From Desulfurococcales archaeon (GTDB lineage: Archaea > Thermoproteota > Thermoprotei_A > Sulfolobales > NBVN01), in assembly GCA_023255955.1 (NCBI GenBank), contig JAGDWD010000001.1, forward strand, positions 1-64,000: DNA of 64,000 nucleotides. Reading direction: 5' to 3'. Shown one piece after another: positions 1 to 9,377 of this stretch. Under the pieces are notes generated by a model. The model had not been told where the DNA came from. It was given only the letters and a program-made list of their open reading frames with translations, and searched no databases. The translations under genes and the position numbers were made by a program. Numbering within the stretch: position 1 is the first letter of the stretch; each line of letters begins with the position of its first letter.

Positions 1-83
1 CCTTAGGAAAAACTAGGGAGGTTTTTCTATGTAATGGAATGTAGGGGTTTATAAGCTTTTCTGTTTTCTGGTCTCATGCGTGT
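1..83 (+). promoter_or_regulatory. Shared CRISPR-type divergent promoter, copy 1 (truncated by window edge)
   Basis: These 83 bases are almost identical to 31091-31170 and 44152-44235, which lie between a CRISPR leader and a rightward gene. The block contains a near-inverted repeat around AAAAACTAGGGAGGTTTTT and a TATA box (GGGTTTATAAGC, about 43-56). The predicted transcription start is near 75-80, so a transcript from the downstream gene would be close to leaderless. At the two complete sites the block is preceded by a CCTAAGG-type palindrome; only its right half (CCTTAGG) remains here. Confidence 0.8.
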
Positions 84-1303
84 TCCCTAGTTTTTTCTTG
101 TGCTTCTTTGTTGTGGGTTTAGTCTTTTGTGATTCGGGACTCTGTGGGTGTGTCTACTCATGGTGTGGTTATTTGGGGGGTACTCAAGCTAAAAGCTCTG
201 TGGTTATGTGTTGGTTGGTTGTGGGAGGGTTCGTGGTGTACTCTGGTCTTGAGGGTGGTTTGAGGAGGCTTGGGTTGTTTCACGGTAGGCAGGTCTATGA
301 GGTTTGTGAGCCTCTTCCGCTGATTGGGCACATAGCTTTCGGTGTTATTGATAGGGGGACTAACGTCATTCAGGTGAGGCCCAGTACTCTCTGTTACCAC
401 AACTGTGTTTTCTGTAGTGTTGATGCTGGCCCTGCTAGTAGGACTAGGCAGTCTGAGTTCGTTGTTGATGTTGACTGGCTTGCGAGGTGGGTTGTTGAGG
501 TGGCTAGGTTTAAGGGTGGGGGTGTTGAGGTCGTGATTGACGGTGTTGGTGAGCCTCTGACGCACCCCAAGCTCCCGCGGCTTGTTGAGCTAGTTAAGAG
601 GAGCAGCTTAGTCAGTAGGGTTGCTCTAGAGACTCACGGTGGTGGGCTGACCAAGGACCTCGCGATCAGGTTGTGGGAGGCAGGCCTCGACAGGATTAAC
701 CTAAGCGTCGACGCTGTGTCGAGGGATGTAGCTGTGAAGCTCGTGGGTGTCGGGTGGTACGACCCGCAGAGAATCCTCGACGTAGCTGAGTGGGTGATAG
801 AGAACACCGGGATCGACGTGATCCTAGCACCAGTGGTAGTGCCGGGCTGGAACGAGGACGAGGTCATACCCCTAATAGAGTGGGCTAGAAAACACGGTGC
901 GGGCCGTAGGAGTGGCTGGCCTACGGGGGTACTCATCCAGAAGTACGAGGTACATAAATACGGGAGGAAGGTTCCCGGGGTCCGCCCCTGGTCGTGGGAG
1001 GCCTTCTACGGGTGGCTGAGAAAGATTGAGGAGAGAACCGGGTACAGACTGGTGGTGGAGTCTAGGGAGATAGGGATCGAGAGGAGGCCTAAGCTGGGAA
1101 CCCCCTACAAGGTAGGTGAGAAAGTTAGGGGGGTTGTCGTAGGTCCCGGCCTACATAGAGGGGAGACTCTGATCGTCGACTCAAGACTCTCCAGGTTGAT
1201 GGCCAGTATCGGGTCAACCGGGCTGAGGCCTGGGCAGAGGGTCACCGTTACTGTCTTAGAGAACGATGACAACATCTACGTAGTGAAGCCGTCCACTACC
1301 TAA
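80..1303 (+). CDS. Radical SAM Fe-S oxidoreductase, COG2100 family
   Basis: This is an archaeal radical SAM protein of unknown substrate. The CxxxCxxC cluster motif (CYHNCVFC) is followed by SVDAG, then a conserved IDGVGEPLTHP block, EAGLDRINLSVD, VPGWNEDE and a C-terminal TRAM-like beta region, in the order expected for the family. The first 60 or so residues are hydrophobic, G/T-rich in codons and unlike the family, so translation may start downstream, for example at the GTG near 232 or later. It is transcribed from the promoter shared with CRISPR leaders and converges on mscS with an 8 bp overlap. A truncated paralogue lies at 55483-56379. Family assignment is firm; the start and the substrate are not. 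Confidence 0.85.
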   Translation: MFPSFFLCFFVVGLVFCDSGLCGCVYSWCGYLGGTQAKSSVVMCWLVVGGFVVYSGLEGGLRRLGLFHGRQVYEVCEPLPLIGHIAFGVIDRGTNVIQVRPSTLCYHNCVFCSVDAGPASRTRQSEFVVDVDWLARWVVEVARFKGGGVEVVIDGVGEPLTHPKLPRLVELVKRSSLVSRVALETHGGGLTKDLAIRLWEAGLDRINLSVDAVSRDVAVKLVGVGWYDPQRILDVAEWVIENTGIDVILAPVVVPGWNEDEVIPLIEWARKHGAGRRSGWPTGVLIQKYEVHKYGRKVPGVRPWSWEAFYGWLRKIEERTGYRLVVESREIGIERRPKLGTPYKVGEKVRGVVVGPGLHRGETLIVDSRLSRLMASIGSTGLRPGQRVTVTVLENDDNIYVVKPSTT

Positions 1304-2090
1304 GCTCCCTGAGCCAGACCACCCTCTGCGGGTACGGTATCTCAATGCCCGCACTCTCCAGGGCCTTCTTAATGTCCCTGATGACAGTCCTCCTAACAGT
1401 CCAGAACTCCTGTGAAGGTGTCCAGAAGAGTATCTTCAGATTGATGGAGCTCTCACCTAGGGAGTCTACTATCACCACAGGCTCCGGCTCCGCTAACACC
1501 AGCTCGTTCTCCCAGAGGACAGCCCTGATTATCTCTATTGCCCTATCTATGTCGGAGCTGTACGAGATCCCTATCCCTATCTCAGCCCTCCTAGCTATCG
1601 ACCTACTGTAGTTGTATATTGGGCCACTGACCACAGCGCTGTTCGGTATAGTAACTACCTCACCACTCCACAACCTGATCTGAGTGGTCATTATGCCGAT
1701 AGCTTCCACCAGCCCCCAGTCACTACCTATCCTCACCGAGTCACCGACCTTGACCCTCCCCTCGAGGAGGAGTGTGAGGCCAGCAAAGAGACTACTCAGT
1801 GTCTGCTGTGCTGCGAGACCGACGACGAGGCCGGCGAAGCCTGCTGCTACTAGGAGGCCCCCAAGATCCACACCAGCTACTGAGAGAGCTGTGAGACCCC
1901 CTACGGCTACCACAGCTACCCTAACTACCCTCTCGATATTGTGGAGTATCTCAGGTGCCGCAACTATCTTAAGCTTGGAGACCTGCTTAGCAGCTACCTT
2001 AGATAGGTAGAAGAATATTGCGAAGACCACCACAGCCAGAACATACCTCAACACGGGCACGTTCCCCGCGAGCCACTCGTAGACGTCCAC
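1296..2090 (-). CDS. mscS: MscS-family small mechanosensitive channel
   Basis: The 264-residue protein starts with a membrane segment (residues about 14-32), has one or two more around 55-95 with the Gly/Ala-rich pore helix typical of MscS (VAAGFAGLVVGLAAQQ), and then the beta domain (EGRVKVGDSVRIG, VVTIPNSAVVSGPIYNYS). It releases solutes on hypo-osmotic membrane tension. The length matches compact archaeal MscS proteins. The neighbouring minus-strand gene ends up at 2101, ten bases from the mscS start, so the two are probably one operon with the 2101-2808 gene upstream. Confidence 0.9.
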   Translation of the reverse strand: MDVYEWLAGNVPVLRYVLAVVVFAIFFYLSKVAAKQVSKLKIVAAPEILHNIERVVRVAVVAVGGLTALSVAGVDLGGLLVAAGFAGLVVGLAAQQTLSSLFAGLTLLLEGRVKVGDSVRIGSDWGLVEAIGIMTTQIRLWSGEVVTIPNSAVVSGPIYNYSRSIARRAEIGIGISYSSDIDRAIEIIRAVLWENELVLAEPEPVVIVDSLGESSINLKILFWTPSQEFWTVRRTVIRDIKKALESAGIEIPYPQRVVWLRELR

Positions 2091-2100
2091 AGCACCACCC

Positions 2101-2808
2101 CTAGAGGCCGAACCTCATAATGAACGTCGAGGTGCTTGGCTCTACGACGGGTCTCACACCATCCCCCACATCAGCTGAGGGCATTAACTCGGTGGTGACC
2201 TCAGCGTAGGTCGGTCCATGCACTACCACTCTCACTGAGGAAGTTACCGGCTGCTTAGTAGGTGGGAGGTATAGTCCGAGGCTCCCGACCGGGATGACCA
2301 CCCTAGACATCCGCACGACCTCCCTATCTGAGTTAGATATCCTCACCCTTACCCGGGCCCTAAGACACTCGGGAAGTCCCTGAATAAGCGTGGTGCTGGA
2401 GTACCTGCAGAGAATCCCCAGGTCCGGGGGTCCGTAGAGAGCGTACTTAGCCTTGACCGGTACTACCCTGAGTGGGACACCCCCAACACGAACAACCAAG
2501 TCAACCGGGACCTGCTGGTCGAGGACAGCTGACTCCCCCGGCAGTATGGAGACCTCCTCAGCGAGGCGGACCATGAGGTAGTCCACCCTAACACCCCCAC
2601 CGACCGGGGGATGTGGGAGGACCTCCACGAACCTCCCCGCCGGGACGTTCAACAACCCTAGTGGTACCTCCCCATTACCGACCCTCGCAACAAGCCTAAC
2701 TAGGTCCGGGCCTAACCTAGTGAAAACCAGGGAAAGGTACTCGAAGTCAGCTACCACCTCACCAACCACATCGTACACCCCGTACCCGCAGTAAACCACG
2801 ACCGCCAC
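2101..2808 (-). CDS. Conserved archaeal hypothetical, DUF432-like
   Basis: This 235-residue soluble protein is rich in beta-strand-forming residues (many V, L and G) and has no signal peptide or membrane segment. The N-terminal YGVYD stretch and its place immediately upstream of mscS resemble the DUF432 proteins that are often found beside MscS channels. That match is from memory of the family and not from a search. Coding-strand composition is strongly G/T-rich near the 5' end. A role with the channel is an inference from linkage only. Confidence 0.6.
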   Translation of the reverse strand: MAVVVYCGYGVYDVVGEVVADFEYLSLVFTRLGPDLVRLVARVGNGEVPLGLLNVPAGRFVEVLPHPPVGGGVRVDYLMVRLAEEVSILPGESAVLDQQVPVDLVVRVGGVPLRVVPVKAKYALYGPPDLGILCRYSSTTLIQGLPECLRARVRVRISNSDREVVRMSRVVIPVGSLGLYLPPTKQPVTSSVRVVVHGPTYAEVTTELMPSADVGDGVRPVVEPSTSTFIMRFGL

Positions 2809-3159
2809 CCTACACTTCCTTCATGTTGCCCCTGATAAGCCCGCCTCAACAATCACGGAATACCTACAGCGCTTCATAGATAATTATCTATTACTAACCT
2901 GAGGTTACTGCGCGTTAGATTTACGGTTTCCTACTCTCTTGTCTCTTTAGTAGTGCGGAGGTTTAGAAACTGCTTCTAGTTAAGTAGCAAGTTTCAGTAA
3001 GAGTAGTGTAAGGTCTACTAGGTTCCCTAGATGCAGTAAGTAGATGAGTCAGTGAGAGCGAGCATTCAGGGCGGACAGCTTGTGACTACATCCAGGGTTA
3101 GACGTAGCTACATTACCTACATGTCTAAACCATTACAACGAGGAGGAACTGTAGGACAA
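2809..3159. other. Intergenic region, no gene seen
   Basis: The ORF track lists a plus-strand ORF from 3052, but it mostly lies antisense to the methyltransferase gene and has no coding features. The part before 3160 has no recognisable gene, RNA or repeat. It should carry the promoter of the minus-strand 2101-2808 gene, with AT-rich stretches around 2880-2900. Confidence 0.4.
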
Positions 3160-4056
3160 CTAGAAGGATCTAGGGGAGCTGGGTTTTACTGCCGTGAAGC
3201 CCTTCGCTTTATCTACCCACTTGACGGACGTGAATCCCGCGTGTTCGAGTCTCTTCTTGACTCCTTTGAGGAAGTCTATGTTACTGTGTTTCCCCGGTTC
3301 ACCGACGTAGTGGAAGAGGCGTCCTCCGGGTTTCAGTATCCTGAGGAGTTCTCTGTAGAATTCGAGTCCGTAGAGCTCGCCCGCTATGCTTATTCTGGGC
3401 GGGTCGTGGAGTACTGCGTCGAAGCTTTCCGGCTCCAGCTCCTTCACGAAGGAGGTGGCATCTGCTAGCACTATCTCTATCCTCCCGTCCTCGAGCCCTC
3501 TAGACCATGGGTTGTACCTGGAGATCTCCACGACGTTCGGATCTATCTCGACTGTAACTACCTTACTAGCTCCTCGGAGCACCTCAGCTATCGCTGTGTA
3601 GCCGAGGCCGGTGCACACATCAAGTACGCGGGCACCCGATATGTTACCTAGGGACGCGACCTTCAATTTGGAGTCTGTCCACGGGTCGATACCGACGGTC
3701 CTGTGCATCTGTATACCACTTATCTCAAGTGTCGGTGCTCTATCTCTAGCTACCGGCTTCAGCTTATAGTACTTACCGGAGCTGTAGAGGTCTAGCCTGA
3801 CGAGCTCTCCGCCTAGGACCTTGTAGGCGAATCCCTCCCGAACTCTCTCAAACTCCTCGAGAGCTACTGGCTGTGAGTCCCCGAGCACCACTAAGTCGCC
3901 CTCAAGCCTAGCGATAACCCTCGTTAAGCCCATGTCTAGGGTGACCGTAAACTCCCTAACCCCTAACTGCCTAGCTCTAACTACCTCAGTAGCCTCCCAC
4001 GTGGTGATCACGTAGCCAGGTACGTACCTATACTCCACCCTCACCATATGCTCCAA
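3160..4056 (-). CDS. SAM-dependent methyltransferase (COG2521-like, spermidine-synthase fold)
   Basis: The C-terminal half is a Rossmann methyltransferase: motif I is VLDVCTGLGYTAIAEVLRG, the acidic end of strand 2 is TVEIDPN, and the motif IV region is VLHDPPR, followed by LLRILKPGGRLFHYVG. The DPPR motif suggests methylation of an amino group or a nucleobase. The N-terminal 110 residues are a beta-rich domain typical of the archaeal COG2521 group. The substrate is not known. The gene stands alone between the ABC transporter genes and an empty region. Confidence 0.75.
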   Translation of the reverse strand: MEHMVRVEYRYVPGYVITTWEATEVVRARQLGVREFTVTLDMGLTRVIARLEGDLVVLGDSQPVALEEFERVREGFAYKVLGGELVRLDLYSSGKYYKLKPVARDRAPTLEISGIQMHRTVGIDPWTDSKLKVASLGNISGARVLDVCTGLGYTAIAEVLRGASKVVTVEIDPNVVEISRYNPWSRGLEDGRIEIVLADATSFVKELEPESFDAVLHDPPRISIAGELYGLEFYRELLRILKPGGRLFHYVGEPGKHSNIDFLKGVKKRLEHAGFTSVKWVDKAKGFTAVKPSSPRSF

Positions 4057-4134
4057 GCATTTCTGCGCTCAGTACTTATCTTCCGTACCGGCTGGCAGGC
4101 CCTGCTTACCGGTCAATACCTGAGGTTCCACCCG

Positions 4135-4851
4135 CTAGAGAAGGGCTTTACTGACGTCCGGACCCGTAAACCTGGCTATGACAACCCCGTCACGCATCTT
4201 GTAGGAGACGGTGCATGACCTCGCTACTATGTAGTCGTGTGTCGCGATGATGAAGCTCTGGCCGAGCTCCTTGCTGAGCCTAGCTACTAGCTCCATTATC
4301 TTCACAGTGTTCTCTACGTCGATATTAGCCGATGGCTCGTCCATCAAGACGACTGCTGGTTTATTAGCTAACGCCCTAGCTATAGCCACCCTCTGCTGCT
4401 CACCCCCACTCAGGGAGTCTGGGGTCCTACTAGCTAGGTGCCTAACCCCAACGACCTCCAGGAGATACTCTACCGTCCTCGCTCTCTCCTCCTTACCAAC
4501 CCCTGCTAGAGCTAGTGGGAGCTCAACATTCTCCCACACCGTGAGTGCTGGTATGAGGTTAAAGAACTGGAAGACGTAGCCTACCTTCCTCAACCTGTAC
4601 TGCGCTAGCTCCCGCCCTCTCAGCTTGCTGACGTTGACGCCGTCAACCACCACCTCCCCGCTATCCGGGAAGTCTATACCTGCTACGATATTTAGGAGGG
4701 TGGTCTTACCGGAGCCTGAAGGACCTACTAAGCAGGCTATCTCCCCCCTACCTACCTCAAGGGAGACCCCTCTCAGCGCCCTAACGTAGCCCCTACCGTA
4801 TCTGTAAGACTTATACACATCCTTCACTAACACGATCGGGTTGCTAGACAT
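4135..4851 (-). CDS. ABC transporter ATP-binding protein, MacB/LolD type
   Basis: The 238-residue ATPase has Walker A GPSGSGKTTLLN, signature LSGGEQQRVAIARALANKP, Walker B VVLMDEPSANID and switch His ATHD. The Q-loop region FQFFNLIPALTVWENVELPL is typical of the MacB/LolD subfamily, which partners with FtsX-like permeases and often acts by mechanotransmission or export. It overlaps the upstream permease gene by 8 bp, indicating translational coupling. The substrate cannot be told from sequence. Confidence 0.9.
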   Translation of the reverse strand: MSSNPIVLVKDVYKSYRYGRGYVRALRGVSLEVGRGEIACLVGPSGSGKTTLLNIVAGIDFPDSGEVVVDGVNVSKLRGRELAQYRLRKVGYVFQFFNLIPALTVWENVELPLALAGVGKEERARTVEYLLEVVGVRHLASRTPDSLSGGEQQRVAIARALANKPAVVLMDEPSANIDVENTVKIMELVARLSKELGQSFIIATHDYIVARSCTVSYKMRDGVVIARFTGPDVSKALL

Positions 4852-6058
4852 ACCTGATCGCCTCAGCAGGTCTTATCCTCGCGGCTCTGTAGGACGGTAC
4901 TAAGCCCGCAACTACGCTCACAGCGATACCAATCAGAACCGCTGTACCTACTACCTGAGGTGTTATCGTTAATCCTGAGATGTTCTGAGGTACCGAGCTG
5001 AACTGCCTAGCTCCGGGGAGGAGCCTAGCTCCCCCGAACACAGCGAACCTCGGGATCAGCTGGGTGACTAACACGCCGACACCTACACCAGCTAATGAGC
5101 CTACAGCACCTATGATGAGTGCCTCAGCTATGAATAGGGTGAAGATGAATCTGTCTCCTGCTCCTATGGACTTAAGTATTCCGATCTCCCTAGTTCTCTC
5201 CGCTACAGCCATGAACATAGTGTTCATGACCCCGAAACCGCCAGCAGTTAGTGCCACCAGGCCTATGGAGAGGAAGAAAAGGTTCAGAGTACTTAAAGCC
5301 TGCTCAACTAGGTTCGTTAAAGCTCTCTGAACGACTACCGTAACCCCCTGGATGGTCCCCCTAATCGTGTTAGCTACTGAGTCTACGTAGCTAGGATCCA
5401 CACACTTAACTAGTACAGATGTTACGTAGCCTGACAAACCGGACATCTCCTGAACCAGCCTCAGAGGTACGTAGACAGCCATTTCCTGGAGTCTGATCCC
5501 GGTCTCGAACACCCCTACGACTAGGACCTCCCTACTCGCGTTGCCGATAGATAGAGCCAGCCTACTACCGACACTGATATTCAACTCCTCCGCCAGGCCC
5601 TTACCCACCACAACCTCAGGGCAGTCACTACACGTGAACATCCCTCCCTCAACGACGTTCACCGTACTAACTACCTCCGTGTATGTGGCGGAATCGATCC
5701 CCTGGATAGTGACGTAGGTACCTCCAAGAGATCCACGTATCGATAGTGTGGGTGTCACCGCGTAAACTCCCTGTATTGCTAGAACAGTCTCCGCGATGCT
5801 CTCACTCAGTAACCGCTGTGTGGTGGTGGACTGCCGCCCTGGAAGGGTGAGGGACCCCCTGATAGTGCTATTCACTATAGCTATGTCGTACCCAGCTATC
5901 CTCCTAATAGACTGGAGAGCTGACTGCTCAGCCGTCGCCGTCATCGAGAGTAGGGATAGAATTAGAGCAACTCCTACAGCTATCCCAGCTGCTGTTAGGG
6001 AGAACCTGAGCTTCCTCTTCACTAAGTTTCTGTAGGCCATCCTGAGCACACCGACCAC
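4844..6058 (-). CDS. ABC transporter permease, MacB/FtsX family
   Basis: The 404-residue protein shows the MacB permease plan: an N-terminal membrane helix (about 20-42), a large extracytoplasmic domain (about 45-260), then three membrane helices near 265-290, 315-345 and 370-395. The sequence around AERTREIGILKSIGA is the hallmark of FtsX-like permeases. It forms a transporter with the ATPase encoded just downstream. No periplasmic-adaptor gene is present, as is usual in archaea. Export of a lipid or peptide is plausible but not shown. Confidence 0.88.
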   Translation of the reverse strand: MVGVLRMAYRNLVKRKLRFSLTAAGIAVGVALILSLLSMTATAEQSALQSIRRIAGYDIAIVNSTIRGSLTLPGRQSTTTQRLLSESIAETVLAIQGVYAVTPTLSIRGSLGGTYVTIQGIDSATYTEVVSTVNVVEGGMFTCSDCPEVVVGKGLAEELNISVGSRLALSIGNASREVLVVGVFETGIRLQEMAVYVPLRLVQEMSGLSGYVTSVLVKCVDPSYVDSVANTIRGTIQGVTVVVQRALTNLVEQALSTLNLFFLSIGLVALTAGGFGVMNTMFMAVAERTREIGILKSIGAGDRFIFTLFIAEALIIGAVGSLAGVGVGVLVTQLIPRFAVFGGARLLPGARQFSSVPQNISGLTITPQVVGTAVLIGIAVSVVAGLVPSYRAARIRPAEAIRYV

Positions 6059-6173
6059 AGCTAACCCCGCGTATCAAGTAAGGAAACCACTAAAGAATAC
6101 CTAGGTGAGACCGTAGCGAAACTATCGGGAGACGGGAGAGCAGGACCGTAGCTGGCCCGAGCTAGCTGTGGAA

Positions 6174-7088
6174 CTAGCTGTGGATCTCCTTCCTCTTCTC
6201 AGCACCTTTCACCGGTTCTGGGTGTACGGTCGCCTCCCAGCCTAACTCCTCCCTAATACGTCTCTCCACGTTAGACGATATCTCGTGGACCTCATCGAGA
6301 GTTGTCTTTCCGTCTAGCCTGATGTGGAGTGTGACCTCCGTGTGAGTCCCGTATCTGTGGACGTGTATGTGATGCACGTCCACCACCTTATCTGAGGTAC
6401 TGTAAGCCAGCTTCTCCAGGATCTCCACCTCCTCCTTTGTAGGGCCTGTCCCGAGGAGCTCTCTGGAACCTCCGAGTACGAGCTTGATGGCTGTGTAGAG
6501 TATGAGGGATGAGACGGCCAGCCCTAGAATCCCGTCAACCCACCATACCTCTCTACCTACCGCTATGCTGATGGCTAAGATAGTGGATGCTGCAGCGTCC
6601 GCTCTATGGTGCCACGCATCTGCTATTAGTGGCTGTGCCCCGTACTTCCTACCTAACCACATCGACCACCTGGCTAGGGCCTCCTTAACAACTGCTGACA
6701 TAGCGAGAACTGCGATTATGTACCAGCTGAACACTAGGGACATCCCCGACAGTAACCTACCCGCACTTGCCTGAAGCAACTCCACAGCTACGGAGCCGAG
6801 TAGGGTTCCTATAATCACCGTAGCTATGGCCTCAGCTCTCCCATGTCCTAGTGGGTGCTCCCTATCGGCCGGCCTATACGATATCCGGAACCCGATGATG
6901 ACTACGGCCGAGGTCAGGGAGTCTGAGAGAGTGTGGACCGAGTCAGCGAGGAGGGCTGTCGAGTTGGTGATCAGTGCCATGTAGTACTTCACAGCAAACA
7001 GAGCTGTGTTCACTACTATGGAGGTAAGACCCTCCAGATAGCCAGCTCTCCTCCTAGCTACCTCACCTGCTCTCCGCAACCACACCAC
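6174..7088 (-). CDS. Cation diffusion facilitator (CDF) metal exporter
   Basis: The 304-residue protein has about six membrane helices over residues 20-205 and a C-terminal cytoplasmic domain. The metal-site motifs are visible: ALLADSVHTLSD in helix 2 and DAWHHRADA in helix 5. The His-rich C-terminal stretch VDVHHIHVHRYG is also characteristic. It probably exports Zn, Fe, Mn or a similar divalent metal in exchange for protons. Which metal cannot be decided. It is monocistronic. Confidence 0.9.
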   Translation of the reverse strand: MVWLRRAGEVARRRAGYLEGLTSIVVNTALFAVKYYMALITNSTALLADSVHTLSDSLTSAVVIIGFRISYRPADREHPLGHGRAEAIATVIIGTLLGSVAVELLQASAGRLLSGMSLVFSWYIIAVLAMSAVVKEALARWSMWLGRKYGAQPLIADAWHHRADAAASTILAISIAVGREVWWVDGILGLAVSSLILYTAIKLVLGGSRELLGTGPTKEEVEILEKLAYSTSDKVVDVHHIHVHRYGTHTEVTLHIRLDGKTTLDEVHEISSNVERRIREELGWEATVHPEPVKGAEKRKEIHS

Positions 7089-7183
7089 TTACAAGACCCT
7101 ATCTAACCCGGACCGAAATAAGTAGCTCTACCTGAAGATAAAGCATTTTACCTTAGGACACACCACTACTGGCGGTGCTTAAC

Positions 7184-7372
7184 GTGCCGTTAGTTGAGGT
7201 CACTATGTGGGCCGGGGTACCCTCGGAAGTTAAGAAGAAGCTTGCTGAGGGGCTGACCAAGGTCTTCGAGGAGCTCGGAATCCCGAGGGAGGCTGTCACG
7301 ATAGTCATATATGAAGTACCCAAGGAGAACTGGGCTACCGGTGGCCAGCTACACTCGGAGAGGTTCAAGTAG
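7184..7372 (+). CDS. 4-oxalocrotonate tautomerase family protein
   Basis: The ORF track starts at 7175, but the family needs an N-terminal catalytic proline, and GTG at 7184 gives MPLVEVTMW, which after Met removal exposes Pro1. The mature length of about 61 residues matches 4-OT-like tautomerases, and the segment VTIVIYEVPKENWATGG fits the family C-terminus. These enzymes form hexamers and shift enol/keto double bonds. The downstream dehydrogenase start lies only a few bases on, so the two were probably co-transcribed. Confidence 0.85.
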   Translation: MPLVEVTMWAGVPSEVKKKLAEGLTKVFEELGIPREAVTIVIYEVPKENWATGGQLHSERFK

Positions 7373-7382
7373 TCCCCGTAAG

Positions 7383-8437
7383 GTGGGGGACATACCTGTA
7401 ACTGTGGGTAGTGAGGTCCTCAAAGACGTAGCTAGGAGGATATTCGAGGCTCTTAAAGTCCCGAGGAGGTATGCTGAGATAACTGCTGAGGCACTGGTCT
7501 TCGCTAACCTGAGGTGTGTGGATAGCCACGGTATTTCGAGAGGGCTTGACTATGTTGATGGGATAAGGCTGGGTGAGATAAACCCAGAGCCGAGTATTAG
7601 AGTCGTCCGCGAGACAGCTGTCTCCGTACTGCTCGATGGTGATGGGGGTCTAGGACCTCCAGTAGCTTACGAGCTTGCTGAGAGGGTTGTAGAGAAGGCG
7701 GGTAGTGTAGGTATTGCTGTGGGTGCTGCTAGGAACCTCAGGGATGTGGGGGCCTTAGGGTACTACGTTAGTAAGGTCGTTTCATCCGGTTATATCGGTG
7801 TAGCGGTAGCTAACGCTAAGGCGAGGGTGTCTATCCCGGGTGTTTCCTCACCTATAACCGGTACTAACCCCGTGTCGGTTGGGATACCGTCGAGGAGGCC
7901 TGTCCTACTAGACATGTCCCTCTCCGTAGTTCCGTACGGGAGGATACTGTCCTACGCTGCGAGGGGTGAGGAGATACCTGAGGGGTGGGCACTGGATAGG
8001 TTCGGTAGGCCAACAAGATCACCGAGGGAGGCCCTCGAGGGCTACCTACTCCCTATAGGAGGGTATAAGGGGCTAGCCTTGGCTATGGTAGTGGACATAC
8101 TTGCGGGGCCTGTAATCGGGGGCCGACAAGCCTGGAAATCAGTGGTAGAGGCCCCTACACGCAGGGAGGTGTACTGATCCTAGCTGTAGACCCAACCCTC
8201 TTCAGGGATCTGAGGGAGATAGAGGAGGATATTGAGAGATACATAAACACCATAAAATCACTTCCGAAGGATCCTGCAGTAGAGGTCGTGGTACCTGGGG
8301 AGAGAGCGGCTAGATGCTTTGAGGAGAGATCATCGAGGGGGGTCCCCCTAGACGAAGCAACATACAGTAGGCTGGTCAGGGTCTGCGGGGAGCTGGGGAT
8401 AGATATCAGTGACCTCAGAGCTTCCCTGAGTACCTGA
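7383..8437 (+). pseudogene. Ldh2-family malate/lactate-type NAD(P) dehydrogenase, frameshifted
   Basis: Residues from VGSEVLKDVARRIFEALKV through NLRCVDSHGISR, GIAVGAARNLRDVGALGYY, GTNPVSVGIPS and GGYKGLALAMVVDIL match the type 2 malate/L-lactate dehydrogenase family. The frame closes at 8177 after VVEAP, but the family C-terminus continues in the next frame (QGGVLILAVDPTLFRDL to the stop at 8437). A single-base change near 8145-8155 by a C run would restore one protein of about 350 residues. It may be a true pseudogene or a base-call error. The start is taken at GTG 7383; the ORF-track start inside the tautomerase gene is not credible. Confidence 0.8.
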
Positions 8438-9266
8438 GGAACCCCTCTACAGCTCTCACAGCATCCTTAGTCGGTAGGACATCGTGAGTCCTCACGACGT
8501 GGGCACCGTTCACGACCGCTATAGCTGTAAGTGCTATACTACCGTAGAGCCTGTCCTCCGGTCTCTCACGACCTGTTAAAACACCTATGAAGGACTTCCT
8601 GGAGATGCCTATGGCTATGGGCCTACCAAGTACCCGAAGCTCCCTCAGCCCGGCTATGACGTTAACGTCCCAGATGTACCACGGGATGTCCTGATATCGG
8701 AAGAACCCGATGCACGGATCGATAACTACCTTCCCCATATCGTAGTCTATCCTGCGAAGCATCTCGAGGGTCTCACTGAGAGCTCTGAGAACCCTCTCAA
8801 CCGGCTTCCCACCGACCCCGGGTGAGGTCTCCCTAGCGCAGACTATTACGGACGGCTGGTACTCCCTCAATACATCAACCATAGCTGGATCCCCCTTAAG
8901 CCCGGTCACGTCGTTCACTATCTCAGCCCCAGCCTTAATAGCTTCCTCAGCAACCCTAGCTCTGAAGGTGTCGACGGAAACCGGGACATCCACACTACTC
9001 CTTATACTTTCCACAGCTACCCTCACCCTCTGAACCTCCTCCTCCAACGGAACCTCCGTCTGCAGGTATGGTGCTGTAGACCTACCACCAACATCAACTA
9101 TATCAGCACCCTCCTCAACCATGGCAGAAGCTACCTCACCAGCCTTCTCAGGCAGTACAACAGAACCCTTATAGAACGACTCAGGTGAGACGTTGATCAC
9201 GCCCATGACCCTGACAGGTAACCCGTCACCCACCTCAACCCGGCCCAGCCTCCCGAAGATCCCCAC
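8415..9266 (-). CDS. folP: Dihydropteroate synthase (pterin-binding enzyme)
   Basis: The 283-residue TIM-barrel protein has VMGVINVSPESF, DVGGRSTAPY, PVSVDTFRARVAEEA, IVNDVTGLKG, VVIDPCIGF and IGISRKSFIG, which are the pterin-binding motifs of dihydropteroate synthase in order. It makes the pteroate moiety for folate-like or methanopterin-like C1 carriers. The 3' end overlaps the decayed dehydrogenase by about 20 bp, convergently. The 5' end has a marked G/T bias on the coding strand. Confidence 0.85.
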   Translation of the reverse strand: MGIFGRLGRVEVGDGLPVRVMGVINVSPESFYKGSVVLPEKAGEVASAMVEEGADIVDVGGRSTAPYLQTEVPLEEEVQRVRVAVESIRSSVDVPVSVDTFRARVAEEAIKAGAEIVNDVTGLKGDPAMVDVLREYQPSVIVCARETSPGVGGKPVERVLRALSETLEMLRRIDYDMGKVVIDPCIGFFRYQDIPWYIWDVNVIAGLRELRVLGRPIAIGISRKSFIGVLTGRERPEDRLYGSIALTAIAVVNGAHVVRTHDVLPTKDAVRAVEGFLRYSGKL

Positions 9267-9377
9267 CTAACCCACCAACAACAAGAACTGTCCTAGGTAA
9301 AAACTGAGGAACTATAACTAAATAATATAAATAGATATGCCCGACAGTACAGTACTCAAAATATTATTGATGCAGCA

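Noticed and set aside
3052-3468. Plus-strand 138-residue ORF
   Set aside because: Mostly antisense to the methyltransferase gene and without coding character of its own.
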